A DNA stretch of 64,000 nt from Lutjanus erythropterus (lineage: Eukaryota > Chordata > Actinopteri > Lutjaniformes > Lutjanidae), in assembly GCA_020091685.1 (NCBI GenBank), contig CM034603.1:29373696-29437695 (forward strand), in the 5' to 3' direction. Below the pieces are notes generated by a model. The model searched no databases, was not told where the DNA came from, and saw only the letters and a program-made list of their open reading frames with translations. Numbering within the stretch: the stretch's first letter is position 1; every line of letters begins with the position of its first letter. Both the position numbers and the translations under genes were made by a program. Of the stretch, positions 48,698 to 60,135 are shown in pieces.

Positions 48698-51074
48698 CAA
48701 AGGAATGGTGGTCTCTCTTCACACAAATACAAATATCTATCATTTCCAATTTATGCTGTGAAAAACAAGCTTTAATACATGTTCGATTTTCATACATTGG
48801 TTTCTTTTCTAAATGCTATTGCACTCCCATATGCTTTATTGTGTTATTGTTGTCAGTAATAACTATAACATCATCATCATTACTAATCTGTTGTTATCAT
48901 CCCACTTACTATCATGATTATCTGGCTTTTTATTTGTTTTTGAGACTAAAGGAAGTTTTTTTTTTTCCAATTAATCTTGTGTTTTTTCTCTCATAGTTTG
49001 ATCTTGACTGCACTGTCACACTACCTGCTTTGGTGTGAGGGTAAGACTGAATGTATTTGATAGTTCTCTGTGTTGGACTCCAATGGAAACAGAGTGCTTA
49101 TAGGGAGGGATGTAACTTACTCAGGTGTGTACTGTAAGTGTAACTAACGTGACTAATAGGACAGATAGGGCTGTTTCAAATCCTCTAAAATGAACTCCCC
49201 TATGTTGTCCTGCAATGACAGGACAGGACTGACTAAAGCAATATAATAGAGAGCAGTCTAGTATGTCTCTAAATAATAGTAATAACAAGCTGACTAGAAA
49301 AGTCTGACAAAGAAAGTCGTATAAGTAGGCATAAGACTGAATCAAAGGTGTTTTGATATAGCTTCAATATATACTTAACATTTGCAAGGATTATTAGGTT
49401 TTAAGTGAAGAGATGTCCAAACTTGTCAAAAAATGGCAAAGAATAGTTTCTCTCCACAAGCTGAGAGGACGACCAGCATCAGCACTATGAGCCATGGCCA
49501 AATAAAAATTGGTCACTTTCACATTTGCACCTCAAGAAATACAGACCCCTTTTCTCTGCTGTTAGCTAGCAACTCTCAAAATATAACTATATAACATTAT
49601 TCAGGCTTTTATGGACAAATATATGGACAAATCATGAAATAATCCTTGATAACTGCTGTTTTTTCTAAAAAAGAGTAAGAATGGGAGTCGTTTTCAGCAG
49701 GCCTGGCAGTGACGATATGTGTTGACTGGTTTTCAAGAACTATTTCTGTTACTTTTATTGTGAAAGCGTTAGAGATTTCTCAACACTGGTGGACAGGGTG
49801 CCTGACTGTTTAATAATTCACTGACCTGACTTGTTGATGTTTTCAATGTAAGGTCACAATCATTTAGACTTTACCATCACAATGGAAGCAGAACGTCTCA
49901 TGGAGGAAACAAAATTTAGCCAGATTTGGGGAGGGTGTCTTAACCATCTCATTGTTTGGTTTCTCCGATGTGGTTAGTCTCCATCCCCATCCTGGTTTTG
50001 TGACCCATGAAATGAGCCATTTGCTGCATTGTGGAGGAAAGCTTCTCTTTCATAAATCAACATGCTGACAGGGCTGTACAAACAAGGTGAATTGACTGGT
50101 ACACCGCGTACGCCATGTGCGCCACATAGCTCATTCCTAATCCCCAATTAGTTCGTCTAAACTCAGGAAGTCCTACACTTGTTCCGTGAATGGGGCCACA
50201 GACATAAAAGGCTGGCTGCTTGCTGTCCAGCACCCGTTGCACAAAGCCTGGCCACCGGTGTGGGGTTTAAGGAGGTGTTTTTATCACTGAAGGTGGTGTA
50301 CAGCAAAGCCGAGCCAGGTTAGGAAGGTTGAAAAGGGGATTACAGGAGAAAAAGCACGAGTTGATCTAAGCTTGGTTTGGAGAAAAGATTGTTTCGAATT
50401 TGGGGAGAATACATCCAAAACTTTTTTATGCAACATTTTGATCAGTATTTTAGTGAGAGTTTATACATCTCTCCTGTATCTGGTTGGAAAATCATGCGCT
50501 AAGTTGGTGGTTTGTACAGTAAATAGCACACATTCAGTTGCACAGAGCAAACCGCAGTGATATATCATCTGTATATCATCTAGGAGGGGTCTTCCACCTG
50601 GGGCCCAGGTCCATAGCTGGTGCGACTTACCTGCAAGAGCTAACGGTAGATTAGTTCGACTTCCACAGCACCTACGGCATTAACACTGATACATACAGTA
50701 TATTAGACGTGACACTGAAAGTCAGCAGGCAAGACCAGCATATATAGGTATCTTTTTATAGAGGTTTATATTGGTGCAAATGAGATACATGTGGACTTAA
50801 AGCAATGCATGAAATTGGATGTACTCGATGTCAACTGTTGACAGCAGAATGAGAGGATTTGAGAAAAGGGATGAATAAAGCAAGGAGGTAAAAATAGCTG
50901 TAATGTGAGGAAGCAGTGAAGGAGAGCACTTTTCGGGGGGTTTCTTGATGTATGAAAGGGTGGGCGAAGGCTTCGGTCGTATGTGATATTAAGTATAATT
51001 TATTATTTTTATGTTTGCAGATGATTTCACTGCATTGGAACACGCTCATATATGCATTATGAATTGTGAGATGA

Positions 51075-51080
51075 AATAAA
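51075..51080 (+). terminator. fgf12: Candidate distal polyadenylation signal of fgf12
   Basis: AATAAA lies 2.7 kb after the stop, with a second one at 51131-51136. Use by fgf12 is inferred from the lack of any other gene in between. Confidence 0.35.
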
Positions 51081-51889
51081 AAATATGCATTGATTATTAA
51101 AAATCAGAATGAAGTTAGTGATTGTTTAAGAATAAAGACTATGTTATCAAAAAAAAAACCTTCACCTACGCAGTGATTGATTCAATGTGTTGTTGATCAT
51201 GACTGCCAGCTGTTGTGTGTATCCTTTTTGTTATTAATGTCACTCTTTGCATGAACAAGAGAAGCGGTGGGTTAAGCAGACAAACTAAATCCATCAACGT
51301 GGGCTTTTATGCCGTTCACATTCAGGAAATCCAATCCTGTTTCCTCTATCAATTCACCGGAGGTGATTTATCTTCTCACTAGCCCCTAAATCCGATGTGT
51401 CATTTTGGGATGGCGCTCCTTCGCCCTTAATTCTCCCGTTGTCATGGAAACAGACCTTCCGTGCTGTCTGCAAGGAGAATGAGGAGGAGGAAGAGGAGGA
51501 GGAGGAGGATGAAGGCTCCCCTGACTTTCAGGACGTGGCTTGTCTTCTCTCCTGCTGCTGATGGCTGCAGCAGCACAGAGAACAGCAGAGTTGAAGGAGG
51601 GAGGGAGGGAGGGAGGACTTGGGAGGTAGTTTTGTTCTCTTTTTTCTATTTCAGTGGTTCTTTCAGTTACAGTAAATGGCTGGGAGGTGTGCAGACCTGC
51701 AACCCGGGGGACAAATTCATAGGAACTCTCAATAAGATAGAGATATAAAGAGGTGAAAATGAGACAAGGAGAACGAAAAGATAGTTGGTTTAGGGCAAAT
51801 AAAATTGGGAAAAGAGTCTAGATGAAAGTTCTCCATCTCCAGCATTTCACTTTGAGTTTCTCCCTCTCAATTCAGACAAAAGCATATTT

Positions 51890-52080
51890 TTGTCTGATGT
51901 AATGCCTGAATCACATACCATGGCAGTCCATCCAATAGTTGTTGTAAACTTTCACCTAAAACCACAAATATCAACATCATGGCAGAGCAATAGGAAAAGT
52001 CAGAGAGTCACTAACACCGGCAGGGTTTATCCACTGGAAACCACGAATATCAGAACAAAATGTTGTGCCTATCCATCCAG
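51890..52080 (+). repeat. Interspersed repeat family (CCATCCAATAGTTGTTG), copy 1
   Basis: GTCCATCCAATAGTTGTTGT, ACCACAAATATCAACATCAT and GGAAAAGTCAGAGAGTCACT are hallmarks shared with 53160-53400 and 56225-56460. Confidence 0.65.
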
Positions 52081-53159
52081 CTCATATTATGATTATTTCT
52101 CAATATAAGTGAAACGTAAACCTGCATTGCAGGACTTTTATATCCATTATTTTCAAGCTCTTGCCAAACAAGTTCATGCAATGCTGATTAATAGGGCTGC
52201 CCCTAACTAAAGATTATCCTAGTTAACTAGTTTTTGTTAGTTCAAGCCAGTTCAGGACATCAGCTGAATAGTTGTTGCATGTTTAGGATAGTAATTTAAT
52301 TATTTATTTGATCATCAGAAAATGTTTTTAGTTTCACAGCGAGAGAACAGAAACTCGTTGACACCAGGGTTGGACGAGATGTTGAAGTTTTCCAACAGGC
52401 CCTCGTCGGCCCAGCAACTGATGATTGCTGATATATTTGTGGAGGATGTGTTTGTCATGACACTTTGCTTAGTCTTTCCACTGTTAAAACAATCACCAAC
52501 TCTGGTTTGGTCTAAATTAAATCCAGATTTGATGTGAAAATATTCAGGCTCTACAGGCTGTTTTCCTCTCGCTCCATGACGGGTCCTAATCTGCCTCTGA
52601 TTGGCTTACCCTGATATTCCTACCCTAACCCGACCCAATCTTAATCCTCATACCTAAATAAAACCAATAAAAAAAACCCAAACAAATGAAGGCAACAAGT
52701 TATAGCCAATCAGAGTCACACACAGTGCACTGGTAAGTGGCTTCTATTGAATAAAAGGTCCATGTTACAACAATCGCTGTTAATTGCATACCAGCTCTAA
52801 CAGCAAGGCACAACCCCCAAATAGATTTTTCTTCTCACTGACTAATGGTTTAGGGGAATTATAAAAGGGCAGTCCTACTGATTAAAGCTATCACAGTGGC
52901 TAATCTGAGGTGCTGTGCTGGTATACTGTCCATGATTTGTTTTATGTCAAATGTCAAACAGCAATGATTGGTTTGCCAGAACTGAATGGGGCAGCAACCT
53001 TAGGACAGAGTAGGCTAAAGCATGGTGGAAAAACTATAGGCATATGTCATAAGCTTACAATGACAATGTTTGTGTAATTATTCTTAATGCCACAAGGGTG
53101 AGACAAAAGTTACTCCCTGCCGGTATAAATTAGAATGAATTTGGGGGATCATTAAAATA

Positions 53160-53400
53160 TTAAAGTAATCATGTCATCAATGTTCAGTTCAAAGTTCACA
53201 GCATCCAATAGTTGCCAAGAAATGTCATTAACAACCACAACTTTCAACCCGCTGGAGATGCTACAGGAAAAGAAAAAGGAAAGTCAGTAGGATTTATACT
53301 TCGGAACAATAAATGTCTGTATAAAATTTCAATCTAATCTATCCAATAATTGTGATATTTCAGTCTCAGACCAAAAGTGGTTCAAGAGGCCAAGAGATCA
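53160..53400 (+). repeat. Interspersed repeat family (CCATCCAATAGTTGTTG), copy 2
   Basis: GCATCCAATAGTTGCCAAGA, AAAGTCAGTAGGATTTATAC, ATGTCTGTATAAAATTTCAA and ATCCAATAATTGTGATATTT CAGTC blocks follow the family order. Confidence 0.65.
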
Positions 53401-54807
53401 ACACCGCAGACCCCAGAGCCCGTGCCACTACAGCATCTGAGGTCACTTGGTGCGTATTCACAATATATCACAATAAGATGCAAATTGCAGATCACACTGC
53501 TGTCAAAATGTTTGTAAACCTAAGCTCACTGAGCATAAATTCAATCAATATGCCGCCATGCTCACTGCATCCACCTCTGTAATTAACTTTCACCAAGATA
53601 CAGAAACAAGTCAAGGCCAGCGATTTAGACTCTCATGGGAGCTTAGAGTCTAAACAGGGTCATCTGTTTAGATACACATAGGGAGGGCGAGGGCTGAGAA
53701 CAGCTTGAAGGTTGCTCCACTCTCTTCACCTCTCCTTTCAGCTACAGCTGTGGCTGTGGCCTCTGCTACACCCCTCACATCCACCTGTCCTCCCCCACCT
53801 TCCTTTCTTTCCTCCTGTGTGGAAGAGGCAACCTTGGAGTCGACAGCTGTATTGAAATCTGCCCTGGAGTGCAGATGCACCTCCAGTGTTCATAATAATA
53901 TGCTATGAAGTATTACTTTACCCGCATTATTCAAAATTATGTTGCCACTTCATTAGAATCAGGTACCACAATAACTGCTTTCAAAATGTTTAACTTTTTT
54001 TCAGCTATTTTCCTGTTTCATTGTGTGATAAGTTATATGACAGTAAGTTGGCAGAGAATGCATTAAACGCATTGCATTATTATTTGTCATATCTTAACAG
54101 ACTAAGACAAGAACACTGCAGCTTCAAAACAAAAATGACAAATGACTTTGTGTTGCATTTATCTCAATTTAAATCAACCTTTTCCAAAAGCAGGCCCTAG
54201 CAACCTCCAAATACTCTTTGTGAGATTAAGCTTGACAATGCAAATTTTGATATATGCCTAAATGAAAATAACCTTGATTTCAAAGACAGAACGAGACGAT
54301 CATGTAGCCAGCAATCATTTTAGCTGACAGACTGGCCACTGCCCAAAGTGTCACAGCAAACTGGACATGCAGGATGACCCGGAGAAGAGGTGGATTGTTT
54401 TGTTTGGAAAGACTTCTTCACCTTTCTTAACCAAATTATGAAATGAAATATGTTATCAGCATGTCAGTAGATTACACAGCTGGTTGGACTTTGATGCAGG
54501 GCATTTATAATGGAATATAATAAGTATTATATTTTGTGGGCTTAGTGTATGACGTCTCCTCACTTCTTCTAAAAATATACTATGTTGGCTAGTAGTTGTT
54601 ATAACTTTTGTACTCTTTTATATTTTCTCAAAGTTGTCTAATAAGAATGAAATGCCAGCAGGGTGGCAAAGTCTGCCCATCTTTCTGTTCAACACACCAT
54701 TAGATCAAAAGTTCCTCTAAATTTTGATCCACGATGTGATATCTCAACCAGACTAAGAAGAGTGAGTCTATGAGGCTGCAGAGAGGGAGGCACAGTGGTT
54801 CTGAAAG

Positions 54808-55530
54808 ATAAAGCCTCTGAACACCCACACAGGTGTTTTAAGTTTTCTGGCTGATTAGACCTCTGCTCAGGTTGAAGGTGGGCCAGATCTTTGTGGGGAT
54901 TTATTAGTTCACACATCTCATCTACCAATAAGAATGATGAGGGTTTAATTTTTCCCACCCTGACAGGTATAACGCTGCTAACAGGAGACTCAGGGAAATG
55001 CCAATCAATTACAGTCTGTACACACCCACACAGTCCTGAGAAGACTTTCTAATTAGCCAGACTAACTGAAAACTAGTCTTGTGCAGCCAGACTTCTCTCT
55101 GCTGTGCTCAGGTCTGGTGCCACACATGCACAGTCTGCTATAGGGGAAAAATGACCTGCCTTGTTTGCATTTCTTTAAACCAATCACAAACATATTTAGC
55201 TAAGCCCAGGATGCAGCGATGGTGCTGCTGCAAAATAGTGTTGAGGGGGAAATTGTTTTGATTGGACATTAGCGTTAAAATGGCTAAATCACTGCAAAAG
55301 AAAAAGTAACAGCTGCTAGCTCGTTTACATGTGTGCCATTAGCATCCCAGGCGCTAATTTGCTATTTTCAGCATGTAGGTTGTTGTTTCCTGGGGACTTT
55401 GAAAACATAGATAATGAATGCCATGATGTTGACTGAAACCAAGCAATCAATGGCAGGCTTATAGCAGCAGTATGCATCCGGAAGGTCAGAGTAATTGAAA
55501 ACACCTGTGTGGGTGTTCAGAGGCTTTAAA
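54808..55530. mobile_element. TIR element with ends AAAGCCTCTGAACACCCACA
   Basis: The left arm AAAGCCTCTGAACACCCACA then CAGGTGTTTT is an exact inverted match to the right arm AAAACACCTGTGTGGGTGTT then CAGAGGCTTT. The interior of about 650 bp is non-coding and may include further repeats (55072-55260). Confidence 0.8.
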
Positions 55531-56224
55531 TGTTAACACATTAGTCGATGCTAATATTTGATAATTAGCAGCTGGGGATGATAAACATTTAATTATGCTT
55601 TTGCTGTGTTTATGAAACAAGTCCATATTATATTCATGAGTTGTGATATGTTTGCTGACATTATCAGAAATGGCAGAGACCATGGAAGTTCATTTTTCAG
55701 TGGATGGTAAGTTAATATACTCATTTATATTATATTATATGTAAACATACAGTATAATGTTGGTCATATAGGGTTTTCCTTTGGAAATGTTAATATTGCC
55801 TGCATTATATTACCTGCTGACCAAGTTGTTAGCCTTGCTGGCTTCTAGACAAAGATAGTTTTGGCATTCATGTTGCTGTAACTATGAGTCACATTCACCC
55901 ATTCGCTGATATAATTATGCACATAGTCACACACCATAATCACACACTTTGACATGTGGACTGCAGCCAGGAATCGAACTGCTAATCTACGATCAGCGGA
56001 CGACCTGCTCTCCTTCCTGAGCCACAGGCATCCACAACCTGCCCACGAAGTTGCTGAATTTAAACTGAAAACACAAACACATCTACACTTGTGGTTAATG
56101 TGGTCAAAATGTGTCCTTGACCACTTCCAGAGGTGGGATGACATCACAATCCATCCTCAATGCATCACACGATATGCATTTTAATGCAAGGTGTATGGGA
56201 GCGTTAGTTTAGCCCATATTTGGA

Positions 56225-56460
56225 ATGATGATCATGCTACAGGAAAAAGTTAAGAGATCACCAAAGTGGTCATAACTCATCCTGAGGGAGACATTAATTT
56301 CTGTACCAAATGTCATGACAATCCATCACACAGTTGTTGAGGTATTTCACGCAAAACCACAAATGTCACCCTGCTGGTGGTGCTAAAGGAGAAGTCTGGG
56401 GGATCACCAAAGTCAGTACAGTCCATTCTCTGTGGGTCATGGATGTATATAATTTAATCC
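56225..56460 (+). repeat. Interspersed repeat family (CCATCCAATAGTTGTTG), copy 3
   Basis: Two partial units: AAGAGATCACCAAAGTGGTC, then ATGACAATCCATCACACAGT then TGTTGAGGTATTTCACGCAA, then GGGGGATCACCAAAGTCAGT. No coding potential. Confidence 0.65.
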
Positions 56461-57176
56461 TAATCCATAAATTGCCATCTGGCTAGCCGCTAGCGAGGAT
56501 AAAAACCAATGGCCATGACTTTTTCAAAATTTGCTATGGTTATTCATGAGTGAGTGATCTTTCCTCTGGTTTCATCACTGGGTCAAAATCTCCACTTGCA
56601 CCCAAGAAATATGAGAATCTAACATTGCTGGTACATTTACAGAGCACAGTCACGCTCCACAGACCCCAGAAGATGAAGTGTTTCCATTTTGGACACTCCA
56701 TGAGCCCTCGTGCCACCCTCGGGTCAGAATATCAGGTTTGTATACAGGATATCTCACATCTCACTGAGATAAAGGAGCTGTGAAATTTGATTATACCAGC
56801 AGTTTGCCTCTGAATACTGTGAACGCACCGTGCACCTGATATAAATCTGTTTGATACTTTAATCTCTTAAATTGTTCATTTAACAGACAAAACAGGTGGT
56901 GCTTTTAAAACTACACTAAATTAGTTTTGACTGCTTAAATACCATTCTGTGTATTTTCCAAAATTCTCCTCCCATGGTACCGGATAATGTCATTCTCTCC
57001 TCTTTTTCTCTCAAACCACCTGTGTTAAAATGTGGCAGATTTGTGGCAGGAGACTAAATGGCTTTCATTGCATTTTAAAGGTCTCAGCTGGCACAGTTTA
57101 CAACTTCACTGCAATACAAAAAAATCCCTTTGCCAGGATTATGTCAAATACATCTCTGTGTCATAAGTGTCATAAA

Positions 57177-58323
57177 TTACAATTTCGGTCGGTGATGTAG
57201 GAGGCTTTTGTAGGTGATGAGGAGAATTTTAAATTGGTTTCTCTGTTGAATGGGGAGCCAGTGGAGGTTTTCTATGGAATGGAGTGACGTGATCTCTGGT
57301 GCAGGAGTGAGTGAGCAGACGGGCAGCTGAGTTTTGGAAGCGCTGTAGTTTGTTAATTGTTTTGGGGGACGTGAAAAACTGTGGAGCAGTGCGGCACGCC
57401 GGGTAGAAGGGACCGCAGGCCATGTGGCGCTCCCCATCCCCGCGTTGTCTGCTGGGCCACAACACTCAGTCTTGACACCTTTAGAAAGCTGACAGAGAGC
57501 AGCAGGGTTGGTGTGCGGCAGTAACAAAGAGCGACAGAAGTAGAGTGATCGGATTGACTTTTAAAAAGGGACTTAGTGCTGTAGAAACTTTCTATTTTAA
57601 GACTTTTAATTATTTTAGATTTTTTATTTTTTACCCTTTTTATGCAAGGCCTTATTATGTTAGTTTAATAAGTAATACATGTGGTTGAGATGTAGAGCTG
57701 AGTGTCATCAGCATAACAGTGGGAATGGAGGCTACAGCAGTGTATGATGTGACCAAGGGGAAGAGTGTAGAAAGTAAAGAAGAGGGGACCAAGCACAGAA
57801 GCTTGGGGGTCACCTTGAGAGACCGAGGCTTTATTAGGGTTGGATTTATTGATACTAATGAGCTGCTGGTGGTGAGAGAGGTATGGTTTGAACCAAGAGA
57901 GAGCAGTGCCAGACATTCAGAGGGAGGATTCAAGCCAAGAGAGGAGGATGGAGTGATTGATAGTGAGGCAGTGGGCATCAGAGGTGAGGAGGAGGTCGTC
58001 TGTGACTTTTATTAGGGCAATTTCTGTGCTGTGTTGGGATCTGAAACTGGATCGAAATGGTCCGTAGAGTTGGTTGGAGTCCAGATACGATTTGAGCTGG
58101 GAGGTGATTTTAGATAGAAAGGGGAGATTGGAGATGGGTCTATAATTGCTGGGGTGGTCAGGGTCAAGGCCATACTTTTTTTAATATAGGTGTAAAAGAA
58201 GCGAGTTTGAGGGCTGGAGGAACAGAACCACGGAAAAGAAAGGAGCTGAATACAGAGAGGATGAATGGACAGCAGGAAGGAGTTGCATTTATCACCTGTA
58301 AAGGAGTGAGAGGGGTTGTCCAT
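57177..58323 (-). pseudogene. Degraded LINE reverse transcriptase (L2-like), minus strand
   Basis: Minus-strand frames at 58012-58323, 57655-57978, 57665-57916 and 57177-57527 together read as a broken non-LTR retrotransposon reverse transcriptase. Recognisable in order are a fingers segment (PSPISPFYLKSPPSS, then NSTDHFDPVSDPNTAQ), SGTALSWFKPYLSHHQQ, SQGDPQASVLGPLFFTFYTL, the catalytic HCYADDTQLYIS, and after a gap the C-terminal FQNSAARLLTHSC and LHWLPIQQRNQFKILLITYK. Frameshifts, a stop after YADDTQLYIS, and about 130 nt of AT-rich non-matching sequence (57530-57660) show it is dead. No endonuclease domain is seen, consistent with 5' truncation. The family assignment to L2/CR1-type LINEs rests on motif memory. 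Confidence 0.85.
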
Positions 58324-59041
58324 AGGTTTGAGAGGCTTTTTTACTGTATTACTGTGGGGTGAGCAGATATAGGTGTGGAGAACTTCTAGGTTTTACAATT
58401 AGCTGGGTCAACAACAGACATCTATTCCTGGCCTCTACAGTTATTTATACAGACCTGCACATGACTTTGTTTGTCTTTTGCAGACTCATGAGCACACAGA
58501 GTAAAAATATTCCCGATCTTTTATCCCAGGCATGTTTCTTCCCGCTGTCTCTACCTCTTTTTTGTCCTGTTGTTTTGATATGGGCCTGTGCCACTGGGAC
58601 TCCGCTTGTTTCTCTTTTCTTGTCCTCCCAGGGAGAGAATGAGGGAACTCCTACTCAGAAGTGGGGCGTTGAGTTCTACTCATTAAAAATAATTGGTCTC
58701 TGTTCAATTAAGGCTCAGTGATGCTCCTTTGATCTAGCTGGCTCAGTGTTTTTTTATCTGCGTCTTTTACATACAGATCCACTGCTCAGAGTTGGCAAAA
58801 GTATTGGATAATTGGTTCTAATGTGTTTACTTCCGGACGATGGGAGGGGTAGCTGCTTGGGAGTGATTATACATGTTTGACTGAAATACATTCTGATGGT
58901 TAAAAAGACCAAACCTTTATGGTTCTGCTGTGGCACCTTTTGAGACTGTCCTTGAGACAATAAAAAAGATCACTTTACCTTCTTTCTGCTTCTGTTTCTC
59001 TGTGATTTGCTGCTTTTGGCTTCTCATGTCTGCAGATGCTA

Positions 59042-59963
59042 CACTCTTAGAAATAAAAGTTCCGAAAATGTTCTTCCTGAAGGGCTGAGGTTCTACCCAG
59101 AGCTATTTCCACATCTGAGGAGCCCCTTTTTTGAGGAAAGGGTTCTTTGTAAGACTAAGGGTTACATTAAGAAACATTTTCATCCAAAGAACCCTTTTTG
59201 GAAAAAAGGGTTCTTTGAAGTTGTTCAACTCTTTTGACAAAGGATCAACAAAGATTCTCTGTACCTTAATATAAAAAGGTTCTCAGGAGAACCAGCTGGG
59301 TGGGTTCTAGATAAAACTTTGGAATATAAAAGGTTCTTTGTAGAACCCCTGGCTGCTTGGAATACATGAACATTCTCAGAAGAACCCCCTGAATGAGTTC
59401 TACATAAAATGGATAAAATATGGAAAGGTTCTCAGTAGGATCCCCTGGATGGGTTCTTATAAGAAGGAGGAAAGATCTTCAACAGAACCCCCTAAGAGGG
59501 TTTTGAGTGGAGCTATTACACTATAGAATGGTTCTCTGTAGAACCTTTCATAGAGGGTTCTGGGTGAAACTTTTCACAGATACAGTTTAGTTTAGTTTAT
59601 TATGATCCCCAGTAGCTGCAGCAAATGCTGCTGCTATTGTTACTGTGGTCCGACACATACATAAAATTATACAATACATACATATAACAATACACACGTG
59701 GTCAAGGTTTGACAGTATCAAGGCCTGAGTTACTTGTTTTGTGGCTTTTGTTATCAAAAAAGTCACACATTTTCTAATCAGAGAGATCACACTCCTAGGT
59801 ATAACCTTTTACGTTGGCTTCTTGGTAGAACTCTCTGAAAGGGTTTCATGTGGAACCGTTATAAAAGGTTCTACCACAACCCAGGTGGTTTGTCCCCGAG
59901 GGAAAACCCTTTGCAGACAAGCCAAAAAATGGTTCTAGAGGCACCTTTCTCTCTGAAAGCATA
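59042..59963 (-). mobile_element. 56-bp-unit element, copy 3 (inverted, intergenic)
   Basis: It begins CACTCTTAGAAATAAAAGTT and reads as the reverse complement of copies 1 and 2 (TTCCTGAAGGGCTGAGGTTC at its start). The far end is decayed (CACCTTTCTCTCTGAAAGC). It is split by a LINE-tail-like insertion at 59584-59800. A TA precedes the left edge (59040-59041). Confidence 0.8.
59584..59800 (-). mobile_element. Probable LINE 3' tail inserted in a DNA-type repeat
   Basis: The stretch beginning TTTAGTTTATTATGATCCCC and continuing AGTAGCTGCAGCAAATGCTG resembles, in reverse orientation, the 3' end of fish CR1/L2-like LINEs. It interrupts the third copy of the 56-bp-unit element, so it inserted later. 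The right edge is approximate. Confidence 0.55.
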
Positions 59964-60043
59964 GAAGTTCTGCAAGCGAACACACTCGCTGAGACCCAAG
60001 ACACATAAAAGTCCATGCACAGAGCACACATGCACCCATCCAC

Positions 60044-60135
60044 CCACACACACACACTCGCGCACACACACACACACGCACACCGTAATCCCACTCACCC
60101 AGCCGCCCGCCCACACACCCACTCACCCACTCACA
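60044..60135 (+). repeat. CA-rich low-complexity tract
   Basis: Interrupted (CA)n with CCCA and CTCA units. Overlapping ORFs on both strands are artefacts. Confidence 0.85.

Larger units (their letters stand above)
48365..51140 (+). other. fgf12: fgf12 3' UTR and possible long 3' UTR
   Basis: After the stop comes a G-rich segment (48365-48425), then AT-rich sequence with an (AT)n run at 48600-48620. Polyadenylation signals occur at 48692 and, after 2.4 kb with no recognised gene or repeat insertion, at 51075 and 51131. The 3' UTR is therefore at least ~0.35 kb and possibly 2.7 kb. Confidence 0.5.

Noticed and set aside
57719..58015. 98-codon plus-strand ORF
   Set aside because: It is the antisense of the LINE reverse transcriptase.
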